64,000 nucleotides of DNA from Septoria linicola (GCA_024114885.1 CP099418.1:3720001-3784000); one strand, 5' to 3'; shown: positions 25,834-35,243, counted from the stretch's first letter. Program-made: numbers and translations. Notes: generated by a model from the sequence alone, not told the origin.

Positions 25834-28045
25834 TAAGTCGCTCTACGAGTATCGTTTTTATAGCTCCTATAGCTTCTACCTATTAGTTATTTAGTTTAAT
25901 TCTATAGTATACTAATACTATATATAATATTACGAACTAGAGATATAGACTAAGGCCTACTCCTAATACTAGATCGATATCTCTATTATAACGACTATTA
26001 TCTATATCTCTACTATAGCTAGAAGCTATTAAATAACGTACTCTAACGCTAGTTATTATCTTTAACTATATCTATAAAATATAGACGTAATATATTATAT
26101 TCTAATAAACTAGGACGAAGAATATATAGAAGTATAGTAAGCTATAATACTACTAGAGTATTAGTAACGTCTTTATAAATACTATATTCGATATATAGCG
26201 TAGCGATTAGTTAGATAACTTCGTTCTCTATTATTTTAGTATAGATAATCTACTTTATTATCTAATCTAGAAACTAGACGATTATAAAGAATATATATTC
26301 TTTATATAGTTTAATAAATTATAGATTCTATAAAAGATCTCTAATACTACTATTAAGAGGCCTAAGGAATAAGGTATTAGAATAGTTATAGAAGTATTTA
26401 AGTAGCTAAAGGTAAAGATAGTAGATACTTAAATATACCTTATTAAGCTTCTTATCTATAAAGAGATACTAATACTATAACTAAAGCTACTAAAGTAGGT
26501 AAAGAATAAGTAAAAGAATCGAGAGAGTACTATTATAAGTAAAGTAGTAAATACTTTATTAGCTATCTTTAAGAGTATTAAATAGGATAATAAGCCTACT
26601 ATTAAATAAGAAAAGCCTACGTAGTAGGTATATATATCTAACCGTTATACTATATCTAAAATAATAGATTTATTATACGACGAGTCCTCTACGAGTATAG
26701 CTAAACGTAGAGAGTCTAATTTATAGTAGACCTCGTAGGCTCTTAAGTAGATTAAATAATAGGATACTATTTATACGTCTACTAAGCTTACCGAGCCTAC
26801 TAAGCTTGTATAATAGTAATAATATAATAAATAGACTACTATAGAGCTAGCGTAACTAACGCTATCTAAATAGCTAGTCTAATAAGTAGTAAAGCTATTA
26901 CCGAAGCGATAGAAGAAGCTATAGATAGAGTATACTAGTAGAGTAACGAGGAGTAGCGATAAATAGTACTCGCTACGGACTCGTAGAGTAAATACTAGTT
27001 AAATTATAGCTTAAGAAAGATAGGATTAGAGAAATTAGTATACTAGGATCCTAGATAAGATAAGAGTAGATATTAGTTTTTATACTCGTAGTAACTTATA
27101 GTTCGATTACTTATAAACTCGCTATACTAACTAGACTATAATAGGCTTAGGAATATCTTTCTTTAGCTATATAGCCTTCTATAGACTCTATACGTTACGA
27201 GCCTTACTATTAGCCTCTACCTTAAGCTAGTTAATCTAGCTATTTATCGTTCTTATAGTACCGTCTATTCTATTAAGCCTATCTTCTAATATCTTTATAT
27301 AGATATAGAGCTTCTCTAACTCGCTAGACTCGCTACTAGACTCGCTATCCTTATTATTACTAACTACTTTACTAGCTTAATAACTAGACTTAGCTATACG
27401 TATATAGTATATATAAGGTAGCCCTCCTACTACTATCTTATACTTCTCTTTAAGACTTAGACGCTTATACTATAAGTATAGTATAATAGTAGTAACGCTC
27501 TTAGCTATCTCTATAATATAGCTAGCCTTATTAAACTTATATAGACTATTCTTTATAACCTTTCTTTTTATACTATCTCTATCTTCTACTTTATTTAGCT
27601 ACTTCTACTATATCGCTAGCGCGTAAAACTAATAGTTAGAGGCGTCTAGTATAATAGAGTAGCGTAAGCGGTTAGAGAAGTTCGAGAAATTCTATAGCCT
27701 ATTTTATACTACGAGTTAGTAGCGAGTATATAGAGAGTACGAAAATTACCTACCTAGCGTTCTCGTTTTTATTAATATCTATCTCCTTAATTAGTACGTA
27801 ACTTACTTATATAGTTATAGCCTATATAGAGCCTATACTAGTAGTATTAAATATACTATTAAGTATTAGCTAAGCTAAAAACGTCGTAGAATACGTATAA
27901 TAACTTACTTAAGGCGATTAACATTACGAGTACTATATAAGGCCTCGTTATCGTCTATAATTATAGTAGTACTAGTATACGTTAGTTATAGTAATAGTAG
28001 CGGTAAGCTAGATATTAGTATTAAGTAAGTCCTATTGTTATTAGC
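25834..28045. other. RIP-degraded DNA up to the compartment edge, unassigned
   Basis: The CA/TG depletion continues. On the minus strand near 27.05-27.6 kb a frame reads as a helical, Gln/Lys/Asp-rich segment between RIP stops, which may be a degraded DNA-transposon or accessory protein. No terminal repeats were recognised. The last strongly RIP-like sequence is around 28,030-28,045. Confidence 0.5.
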
Positions 28046-28264
28046 GCGATAATAGGAATAACATAGATGTATACAGAATCACTATAAGGACAATAGTGAG
28101 GTTTAACAATGAGAAGTCGTTATGTCTCGGTGGGACGTATAGAGCTCGGTCCTTTGAGAACAGCTGGAGCTTCGTCTGACTTGATGTATTAATCTGTCTG
28201 TCCTTCCTTTCTCAACGACGTGACTTTCCACACAGCAACACTGAACCATCGATCGTCACCCAAC
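28046..28264 (+). promoter_or_regulatory. RIP boundary and SPC2 upstream region
   Basis: Normal CA/TG content resumes here (acatag, atgtatacag). The sequence holds the whole 5' flank of the SPC2 gene, including a pyrimidine-rich stretch (tctgtctgtccttcctttctc) just before the start. No TATA box or specific operator is evident. Confidence 0.5.
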
Positions 28265-28996
28265 ATGGCTGAATCACGGATATCGCCTTACAATCTTGCC
28301 GACCTCAAAAACACGACCGACGATGCTCTGGGCAACTACTGTCGAGGCCTTGGATTCAAGCAGGACAATTCCAAGCTCGATGTGAGACTCGCCTTGGGTT
28401 ATGTCGCTGTAGTCATCGCTGGTGCTACTTTTGCCGCCGACTACAAACTCGGCTGGGAGGCCACCAAGTATTGGACTGCAGTCGCAGTGGCCGCATATGC
28501 TATCCTTAATGGTGCCCTGACTTACTGGATATGGGCCGTTGAGAAGGGTTTGGTGTTCGAGGGCACGAGGTCGGGGAAGAAGGTGGGCATCGACTACAAT
28601 GCATCGAGTGACCAGAATTTCCAGCTAACAGCATCTCGATAGATGACCATCTTCTCCCGCACCCAAAAGCACGATCCGACATATTACCTCGAGATTCACA
28701 CTTCTTCGCTTGCCAACTCGAACGACACATCAACACGAGAGATCAAGGTCCCGTTCACGACATGGTTCACACAGGACGGATACTTCGTTGCGAAACCATT
28801 CCAGCAATGGCTAGCCAGCAGCGTAGAGGCAGTGGGAGACGCAGACTTGAAGAATGCGAACCGTGACGAGAGGGACGAGCTGGCAGCTCCTACGGCGCAG
28901 TACGAGCTTCTGCAGACGGCCGCGGAAGGACAGGCAGCGACGGGTGTAGAGGGTGCAGGGAAAGGCAGTCAGAGGAAGAGCAAGCGGAAGGCATAG
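28265..28996 (+). CDS. SPC2: Signal peptidase complex subunit 2 (SPC25 family)
   Basis: This is a non-catalytic subunit of the ER signal peptidase complex, which cleaves signal peptides from secretory proteins. Exons are 28,265-28,582 and 28,643-28,996. The 60-bp intron has donor GTGGGC, branch ctaac and acceptor GATAG, and its removal joins SGKK to MTIFSRTQKHDPTYYLEI, restoring the continuous family pattern. The predicted protein is 223 aa, a usual length. Two membrane helices lie near residues 40-85 (LALGYVAVVIAGATFAADY and the YWTAVAVAAYAILNGALTYW region). The later PFTTWFTQDGYFVAKPFQQW is the family hallmark. The tail is Lys/Arg rich. The ATG has a good context (caacATGg). The intron is in phase 0 and its length divisible by three, but it contains an in-frame TAG at its 3' end, so retention truncates the protein. 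Confidence 0.9.
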
Positions 28997-29324
28997 CTCG
29001 AGTAATGAGGAGGCACAACCGCGCGGATCATAGTTATGGACATATGAAACCTTCACGCGAGCGCAATGCTGCATCCGCTGCTCGACATATTGCGATCTTT
29101 TCTCTTCTGCGGCTTCATTGAACGGCCAGGGTAGGAATTACCCGGACTTCTCAGGGACACGTAGCTCTGGTCGGCAGCAACCAGCAGCGGTATCACGTGC
29201 TGGTCGAGCCAACCACGGACTCATTTTCGCCTGCTGTTGACAGTCTTACCACCTTCGGGTGGGAGAGGTACCTATTCGCAGAAGGCCATCCTCGAGCCGA
29301 GTGTCACTCCGATGCAAAAGAAAT
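28997..29324. other. SPC2 downstream region, no gene seen
   Basis: It contains the 3' flank of SPC2 and the downstream side of the minus-strand tRNA-like gene. Short overlapping frames have no recognisable product. Confidence 0.5.
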
Positions 29325-29466
29325 TGGCCTCGGTGTGATTCGAACACACGACTTTGTGGACGCACCGGTCCCAGCGAACGGCTCGCGGAAGCTGTGCGCA
29401 CAGCTTCCACCGTTAGCCAGGTACAGGTGATAATGGCCACACGCTCTTCCGCTGAGCTACGAAGCC
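29325..29466 (-). tRNA. tRNA-like gene with about 70-nt insertion in the anticodon loop
   Basis: The reverse strand gives a 7-bp acceptor stem (ggcttcg with cgaggcc, one G-U pair), TA, and a 4-bp D stem (gctc/gagc). A 5-bp anticodon stem (tgtgg/ccaca), a 5-nt variable loop and a perfect T arm (gtgtg-ttcgaat-cacac) follow, then discriminator A. About 70 nt interrupt the anticodon loop. With the usual intron position after base 37, the loop would be ccatta plus t, which gives C instead of the normally invariant U33, so the anticodon cannot be assigned with confidence. The insertion holds a strong hairpin centred on a 22-bp palindrome (29,387-29,408). It is either an intron-containing tRNA with unusual splicing or a tRNA pseudogene. 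Confidence 0.55.
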
Positions 29467-29839
29467 AAGCTATTATGTGATGGAGAACAGTGCACTCTGA
29501 TTAATTTATGAAGTGTGCTGGTGAGAGATGCGGAAGACAGTGCGATGGGGAAGATGGCAAGTCGAGGCGAGAGCGGGCTGCTGGTGCTGGAAAGTGAAAG
29601 TGAACTGAAAGTGAAGGTGCAAGTGAAAGTGAAATTAAGGGTGAAAGTGAAGCTCGAAATTGGTTGCAGTGGTTTGCCGACTTGGCTTGACTGTTGCCCC
29701 TGGATGTTGGTGTGGAAGAGCACGTATCTCGAGCGGGAGTCACATTATGTTCCGAATTTACTTGGCTACAGATCTGGATATACCATCATTTTGTATCAGG
29801 CAGTGGTTTTCACCCCGGTTGACATGCCCTGATACCCAC
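29467..29839. other. Intergenic region with GTGAAA-type repeat
   Basis: This lies upstream of the tRNA-like gene and downstream of the HET gene. Its main feature is the short purine repeat at 29,591-29,652. Small frames across it are produced by that repeat and are not supported. Confidence 0.5.
29591..29652 (+). repeat. Degenerate hexamer repeat (gtgaaa/gtgaag)n
   Basis: Roughly ten imperfect units of gtgaaa, gtgaag or gtgcaa occur in tandem over about 60 bp. The one-sided purine bias suggests a simple-sequence origin. Confidence 0.8.
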
Positions 29840-31027
29840 TCACTGCGAGATGTAGTACACTTTCTGCGTCACTGGCTGTCCAAACTGATGGCTCGTGTGC
29901 CTCTCGAACTCCTTCGCGAGAAGAACCTGCTGCGCGTTGATCCTCTTCCACCTCGGCCCTATCCTCTGCAGCTCAATACAAATGATGTTGCCTTTACTGA
30001 CTTTCTTCACGGCCTTGCCATCTCGCAGATCTACGTCTACATCGCTCTTGAAGCACCCAAGCGTGACAACTTTGTGGTCCTCTCCCGTCTTGGTGTGGTC
30101 GAACATTCTATTGCCCATTGACATGGTTGCCCTGGTATCGAGCGGACTCGCGAGACTCAGGACCAGACCCTTGTTCGTGTATTGCCACGGCAGTCGGTCT
30201 TCAGCGTCAAGAGGCAGCGTCTTGATGTTTCCAAATCCTGCAAAGCAGAGCGCGGATGGGGCGAACATGCCGCAAGGTTGGTTGGAAGGAGAGGTCCAAG
30301 CGAAGATACTCTCATCGTCAGAAGACTTGGCAATCTCGAGCTGTAGGCGAAAGAATGCTCGAGCGCCGCGCTCGCCATACAAGAGCGGCATGTTAATGTT
30401 GAAGAGACCGAGCAGGGAGTACGCCATGTCTTCACTGCGAGTAGTCTTGCGTCGGGCACACCATGACATTCGTGCGGCAATGCTGGCGTACTGGATCTGG
30501 TCACCACGAACGAGGTACCACTCTGGAATTCCTGTGGCTTTGGAGATGACCGATGCAAGGTGGTTCTTGGTGCCAAATGCATTCCACGAGGAATCGAGGA
30601 AAAGCACGTTTTGCGGTGCCAGCAGCTCTTGCAGTGTCCAGCCTCGCGTAAACCATTCGCTCTGCTGGAGAGCTTCGCTCGTCTGCTGTGCAGAGCGCCC
30701 AGGTGGGACGTCTTCAAGGTAGGCATAGCAGACTTGTGAGCGTTGGTAGTACTCGTACATGGAATTGATGGCTTCAGACAGCTCGGCGCTACTCGTCTTC
30801 TGAATGCAGATGGTGTCTATCCAGATCCATTGGTGAGAGTTGGCTTTGGCAATCCGACAGGCCTCGAGTATCTTGACATGTCCATCGTGGCCTTTCTTCT
30901 GACCAGCAAGGAATTGGTCGTAGGTGATTTCTTGTGGTCCCCATCGATGGGAGAGAATGGCATACGGTGGAGTCTGCTCATCGAAGAATTCCCGGAAAGT
31001 CAGGTCGGCGGTATTGAGGAGGCGCAT
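29840..31027 (-). CDS. HET-domain protein (heterokaryon incompatibility type)
   Basis: The single-exon gene encodes 395 aa. The start MRLLNT is the first ATG in the frame and is typical of the family. HET motifs are clear: PYAILSHRWG near residue 24-33, the central WIWIDTICI segment, and RGWTLQELLAP. Then come the RSEDMAYSLLGLFNINMPLLYGE block and a variable C-terminal region. HET domains trigger cell death upon fusion of incompatible hyphae; many homologues have unknown triggers. No NACHT, WD or ankyrin partner domain is attached, so it is a short HET protein. The gene is adjacent to the RIP compartment and divergent from HIR1. Whether it functions in allorecognition cannot be told from sequence. 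Confidence 0.9.
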   Translation of the reverse strand: MRLLNTADLTFREFFDEQTPPYAILSHRWGPQEITYDQFLAGQKKGHDGHVKILEACRIAKANSHQWIWIDTICIQKTSSAELSEAINSMYEYYQRSQVCYAYLEDVPPGRSAQQTSEALQQSEWFTRGWTLQELLAPQNVLFLDSSWNAFGTKNHLASVISKATGIPEWYLVRGDQIQYASIAARMSWCARRKTTRSEDMAYSLLGLFNINMPLLYGERGARAFFRLQLEIAKSSDDESIFAWTSPSNQPCGMFAPSALCFAGFGNIKTLPLDAEDRLPWQYTNKGLVLSLASPLDTRATMSMGNRMFDHTKTGEDHKVVTLGCFKSDVDVDLRDGKAVKKVSKGNIICIELQRIGPRWKRINAQQVLLAKEFERHTSHQFGQPVTQKVYYISQ

Positions 31028-31432
31028 GTTGCTGGCACTTCTGTCACAGCGAGCATGGTCGCCATTTTTCACAGATTATGTATTGGCGCCGACAGTAGTG
31101 TAGGAAGAGCGGCTGAAAGTGATCTGCGGTGCATCTGGCGTGCCCTAGACTAGCAGGACTAAATTAGTTAGCGTGTCGATGCTCGTGAAGGTCGCGCTAA
31201 CGTTAGTTAGAACTGTCGGCGACACGCGAAGGAAACTCCGACTCGCGTCCTAACTTAGTTACTGCTCAGCACTTTCCACCACCACTCTGTCTGGCTGTCT
31301 GCCTGTCCTTCTGCTGATTCGTAGTTGTGCCATGTTGCGCACAATCACCAACCAGCACGACCACCACCCACGAGCATATCACATCCATACATCACTAGCG
31401 TCCTCCAGCTCGGATATGGTCCAGCGACCGCG
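31028..31432. promoter_or_regulatory. Divergent promoter between HET gene and HIR1
   Basis: This is shared upstream DNA of about 400 bp. It contains an unusual cluster of inverted repeats: gcgtgtcg (31,171-31,178) with cgacacgc (31,220-31,227), and gttagcg (31,167-31,173) with cgctaac (31,195-31,201). Further ttagtt/aactaa-like words lie around them. The HIR1-proximal part is C-rich (ccaccacc). An upstream in-frame extension of HIR1 exists but lacks family similarity. Confidence 0.45.
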
Positions 31433-34400
31433 ATGCGCTTCCACAAACCCAACTGGCTGGTGCATGGCGGCGAGAAAAAGGACCACGAAGTCTACAGCTG
31501 CCACGTCTCGCCCGACGGCTCTCGTCTGGCCACTGCAGCTGGCGACGGCCATGTGCGCATCTGGTCGACGGAAGCGATTCTGAATGCCTCCAACCCGGCC
31601 TATACCAAACCCAAGCAGCTTGCATCGCTGTCGTACCACTCGGGCACTGTGCACTCGGTGCGCTTCAGCAGCAATGGCAAATACCTCGCATCCGGCGCCG
31701 ACGACAAGATTGTCTGCGTCTACACGCTCGAGACTGGTCCGCCCTCGCATTCCACCTTTGGCACCAACGAGTCAGCCCCCGTCGAGAACTGGCGCATCTT
31801 TCGCAGACTGATTGGGCATGACAACGATGTGCAGGACTTGGGCTGGAGCTGCGACAGCTCCATTCTCGTGTCTGTCGGCTTGGACAGCAAAGTCGTCGTG
31901 TGGTCCGGCAGCACATTCGAGAAGCTCAAGACGCTTTCGCAGCACCAGAGTCACGTCAAGGGTATCACCTTTGATCCTGCCAACAAGTACTTTGCGACCG
32001 CCAGCGACGATCGCAGCATCAAAATCTACCGGTTTACGTCACCACCGCCCAATGCGACTGCATATGATCAAACGAGCAATTTCACCTTGGAGCACAACGT
32101 CACGGAGCCCTTCAAGACTAGCCCACTGACTACATATTTCCGGCGCTGTTCGTGGAGTCCCGAAGGAGCCCACATCGCTGCTGCAAACGCCGTCAACGGG
32201 CCGGTGAGCTCAGTCGCGATTGTGAATCGAGGAACATGGGACAGCGAGATCAACCTGATCGGACATGAAGGACCCGTCGAAGTCTGTGCCTTTTCGCCCA
32301 GACTCTTCTGCCGAGATCCTCCTCCCGAAGTCATACCCAAGGACTATCAATCGCCAGGCGCGGTGACGGTCGTTGCATGTGCTGGACAAGACAAAACGGT
32401 GAGTGTCTGGAACACGAGCTTTCCTCGTCCATTTGTTACGACCAGCGAGCTGTGCGCAAAGGCGATCAGCGACATGACTTGGAGTCCAGCCGGGGAGACG
32501 CTGTTCGTGACCTCGCTGGATGGCACAATCGCTGCATTGGCATTTGAGCGAGGAGAGCTTGGATACCCAGCTCCTAATGCAGACTACGACAAGGCACTTG
32601 CCAAGTATGGCGCTGGACGCAGAGTGGGCCTTGTGGAGAGCACAGATGCACTCCTCTTGGAGAACAAGAGCAAGGATTCTGAGATGAACAGAGTAGAGGG
32701 CAGAATGGGCGATCTCATGGGCGACGGACCTGCTGCGACGAACGGCTTAACCAATGGTGACACGCACGTCGCAGATACCACGAGTACTGCAGCTGCAGAA
32801 CCTACACCAGCTCCTGCTGCACCAAAGGATCCGCAGGTGGAACGAGTCGAGAAACTGAAGCAGCGTGTGACTATCACGAAAGACGGCAAGAAACGTGTGG
32901 CGCCACTGCTTCTTTCCTCCTCTAACACAGGAGAATCGAACTTGCCTCGCCCCCGACTACAAGCGGCCGTCAACCAGGGAAGTGGGCCTTCAGATGGTCC
33001 TGCGACCACACTCGATCTCTCCAAACCATATGACGGACTGCCCACCGGCGGTCTAGCGACATTATTAATGGGGAACAAGCGAAAGTATGCAGAGGTGACA
33101 GATGAGGATGGCGAAAGCAACCGGAACGATAAGCGCATCAAAGCCATACAACAGTCGGGAGCAACACCTGTTGTACACAACACTGAGGACGGCTTGGTGC
33201 TTGCGAGCAGTGCAACTGCGAAGGCGAATGAACTTCCCGATGCATTACGACCTGCAATCACAAATCCCAGTATGACGGTCAGCCAAACCAGGCTTGCTGT
33301 ACCGCTGCTAAGGAGTGTGATCGTGAGGCCATTGGACTCGAAACCACCAGCTTCCGGGGAGCCATCAGCAGGCGACGACAACGATACGACGATCGTGTTC
33401 GAGGCACGAAATGCAACGGGTGCCTCGCGGACAGGACGTGCAGCGGATAAAGACCCAACACGGATAACACTGTCAAGACGCGGGCAAATTATTTGGCAGG
33501 ACTTCCTGCCACGGGCAGTCCTGCTCGTTACTGGCAACAGACACTTCTGGGCTGCGTCATGTGAAGACGGCACGTTGCATGTCTGGACCCCAGCTGGCCG
33601 AAGACTGTTCAGCGCACTCGTTCTTGAGGCGCAACCTGTTATCTTGGACTGCCGAGGATGGTGGCTTCTCGCCGTCACTGCCGTTGGCCAATGCTATGTT
33701 TGGAACATCAAAAGCATGACTGCACCTCATCCTCCAGTCCATCTCGCGCCCGTGTTGGATATGGCAGCGCAATCACAACAAGGCCACCTCACGATTGGCC
33801 CGAGCGTCATGTTTGCCCGAATGAACAGCCAAGGGCGGATCATCGTTGGGTTGTCCAATGGAGACGGATATGCATACAACTCCTCGATGTACGTCTGGCA
33901 ACGCCTGAGCGAAGCTTGGTGGGCCGTCGGATCACAATACTGGAACACCACTGACACCTCTCTGGCTTCCGTCTCTTCGAGCAAAACGAAGGGCAAGTCA
34001 AATGACCCAGCAGACAAGTTCTTAGATGAGATCAAACCCGAGAACATTTCTGCTGGCATCATACCTCTCCTGGAGCGCAATACGACGTCTCATGCTATAA
34101 TGCGAGGCAGAGGTTACTTCTTGCAGCGACTCGTGAAGCAGCTATTGTCAGCGGAAGGATTTGAAGGATTTGAGAGTGCAGTGTCTGTGGCCCATCTCGA
34201 GAATCGATTGGCGGCCGCGCTGATGCTAAGCGCGAGGGACGAGTTCAGATTATACTTGATAATGTATGCCAAACGTATTGGCGCAGAGAATCTGCAGAAA
34301 AAAGTCGAAGAACTGCTGGCTGGTCTCGCACAGGGGCTGTTCAGCCGAGACGAAACTCCCGGGAATGAAGAGTCCAACGGCATTCAATGGAGCGCGGGAA

Positions 34401-34534
34401 GTGAAATTCTTGGTTGGAAACGAGAAGAGCTGTTGAGGGAAGTGGTTGTTGTGCTCGGTAAGCACAGAGATCTGCAGAAAACCACGACGGAGTACTTTCA
34501 ATTACTCAACGCCCTCGACGCCGATATGACTTAG
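31433..34534 (+). CDS. HIR1: HIR1/HIRA histone chaperone subunit
   Basis: This is the WD40 subunit of the HIR complex, which deposits H3-H4 independently of replication and represses histone genes. The predicted protein is 1,033 aa. The ATG gives MRFHKPNWLVHGGE, matching the family N-terminus, while an upstream extension does not. About seven WD repeats fill residues 15-360 (for example AAGDGHVRIWS, ASGADDKIVCVY, GLDSKVVVWSG, GQDKTVSVWN). A conserved basic segment VTITKDGKKRVAPLL near residue 475-495 resembles the ASF1-binding B domain. The Hira domain follows in the C-terminal 400 residues. The gene is intronless in this model. The stop TAG at 34,532 is followed by a further open frame in the same phase (separate entry). 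Confidence 0.92.
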   Translation: MRFHKPNWLVHGGEKKDHEVYSCHVSPDGSRLATAAGDGHVRIWSTEAILNASNPAYTKPKQLASLSYHSGTVHSVRFSSNGKYLASGADDKIVCVYTLETGPPSHSTFGTNESAPVENWRIFRRLIGHDNDVQDLGWSCDSSILVSVGLDSKVVVWSGSTFEKLKTLSQHQSHVKGITFDPANKYFATASDDRSIKIYRFTSPPPNATAYDQTSNFTLEHNVTEPFKTSPLTTYFRRCSWSPEGAHIAAANAVNGPVSSVAIVNRGTWDSEINLIGHEGPVEVCAFSPRLFCRDPPPEVIPKDYQSPGAVTVVACAGQDKTVSVWNTSFPRPFVTTSELCAKAISDMTWSPAGETLFVTSLDGTIAALAFERGELGYPAPNADYDKALAKYGAGRRVGLVESTDALLLENKSKDSEMNRVEGRMGDLMGDGPAATNGLTNGDTHVADTTSTAAAEPTPAPAAPKDPQVERVEKLKQRVTITKDGKKRVAPLLLSSSNTGESNLPRPRLQAAVNQGSGPSDGPATTLDLSKPYDGLPTGGLATLLMGNKRKYAEVTDEDGESNRNDKRIKAIQQSGATPVVHNTEDGLVLASSATAKANELPDALRPAITNPSMTVSQTRLAVPLLRSVIVRPLDSKPPASGEPSAGDDNDTTIVFEARNATGASRTGRAADKDPTRITLSRRGQIIWQDFLPRAVLLVTGNRHFWAASCEDGTLHVWTPAGRRLFSALVLEAQPVILDCRGWWLLAVTAVGQCYVWNIKSMTAPHPPVHLAPVLDMAAQSQQGHLTIGPSVMFARMNSQGRIIVGLSNGDGYAYNSSMYVWQRLSEAWWAVGSQYWNTTDTSLASVSSSKTKGKSNDPADKFLDEIKPENISAGIIPLLERNTTSHAIMRGRGYFLQRLVKQLLSAEGFEGFESAVSVAHLENRLAAALMLSARDEFRLYLIMYAKRIGAENLQKKVEELLAGLAQGLFSRDETPGNEESNGIQWSAGSEILGWKREELLREVVVVLGKHRDLQKTTTEYFQLLNALDADMT

Positions 34535-34882
34535 GAAAGTCATCGCAGTAGTGCTGCCCGGCAAAGCACAAGTTTGCAGGTCCAAAACTCTGTCAGCGGC
34601 AGTACCGAACTGGTCGAGGCAGCAAGTCCAGTCCGGGTAACCACTGCAGACACGTTGCGGAGTAACCGTACTGGAGCATCGCCTCAGAAGGCCAGTCTTT
34701 CAAGTCCTGGAGGCTCGTCCGTGCGATCGCGGGCAAAGCGTGTCACAGGCCCTGATGTCCTGGGCCGCGAATTGAAGGGCGAACTGGACGGCCTTGGGCC
34801 TGTGCCTGCGCGACATTCTGTGTTCAACCAGTCGGTGCTAGAGAACAAGACGAGATCGGGGGCCAGAAAGGCATTATTGTAG
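34535..34882 (+). other. Open in-frame extension after the HIR1 stop codon
   Basis: After the HIR1 TAG the same frame continues for 115 codons without a stop to TAG at 34,880-34,882. It contains no ATG, so it cannot be an independent ORF. The predicted tail is Ser/Pro/Arg rich and low complexity, ending basic. It could be reached by stop readthrough. It could also be reached by a 57-bp intron (34,492-34,548, donor GTACTT, acceptor CGCAG) that removes the stop and keeps frame; that donor is weak. It may equally be chance openness in the 3' UTR. Confidence 0.35.
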
Positions 34883-35243
34883 CACTACTGAGTTACGACT
34901 TTGACAAGACAGCTACTGCATTCGTCTCGAGTCATAACTCTGGGGCAGTGTAAGATATTGGAGGCCTGGTAGTCTACCACAACTTTTCTGTATTCCCACC
35001 CATACTTACTAAACACAAGCAATGATGGTGCAACACATTTGTATCCTTGGCGCTTGCTAAACTTTCGGCAACATCCTCGGCTTTACCACATCGTGAAGTT
35101 CCTCTGTCCCGTCTCCAGAACACACATTGCTCGCGTGACGTTGGTGCATTTCGCCGCGCTTGCTTCTTCTGCATTTCGAGGTGTCTGGAGTTTTCTTTTG
35201 AATCGGCATAAATTCGTGTCTGGCATTCCCACCCAGCAGCACA
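34883..35243. other. HIR1-hydratase intergenic region, no gene seen
   Basis: This is AT-richer 3' flank of HIR1 and 5' flank of the hydratase gene. Small frames on both strands show no family features. Confidence 0.5.

Larger units (their letters stand above)
1..28045. other. RIP-saturated transposon block without intact genes
   Basis: Across this stretch CA and TG are almost absent (a few escape, for example near 1,612, 3,611 and 4,051), while TA, TAG and CTA dominate. CpG is retained over most of it. This is the expected product of repeat-induced point mutation, which changes CpA to TpA on both strands of duplicated DNA in ascomycetes. No long open frame exists on either strand because CAG, CAA and TGG codons have become TAG or TAA. 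Retroelement domains can still be read if those stops are treated as Gln or Trp. The signature ends abruptly near 28,045-28,065, where normal dinucleotides resume. Exact dinucleotide counts were not computed. Confidence 0.93.

Noticed and set aside
1..28045. Reassigned genetic code (TAG/TAA read as Gln) in the left 28 kb
   Set aside because: Reading TAG/TAA as Gln does reveal proteins, but the cause is a global loss of CA and TG on both strands, and genes to the right use TAG, TAA and TGA as normal stops.
1..28045. Contaminating or non-nuclear DNA joined to a fungal contig
   Set aside because: The block contains recognisable Ty3/Gypsy chromoviruses with RIP signatures, which are normal components of ascomycete genomes.
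29325..29466. Confident isotype (Asn or Ala) for the tRNA-like gene
   Set aside because: The canonical intron position gives anticodon ATT with C33, and another split gives TGC; neither meets U33 or known identity elements, so no isotype is stated.
29515..29832. 105-codon frame with a Lys/Val-rich repeat
   Set aside because: It is generated by the gtgaaa-type simple repeat; no start context or homologous domain supports it.
29895..30722. 275-codon open frame antisense to the HET gene
   Set aside because: It is the complement of a conserved HET coding exon, with low-information composition and no recognisable domain.
32584..33678. 364-codon open frame antisense to HIR1
   Set aside because: It lies wholly within the HIR1 coding region, shows no family features, and mirrors codon usage of the sense gene.
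34458..34534. 77-bp intron (donor GTAAGC, acceptor CTTAG) at the end of HIR1
   Set aside because: The splice signals look good, but removal shifts the frame into an early stop and deletes the conserved KHRDLQ segment.
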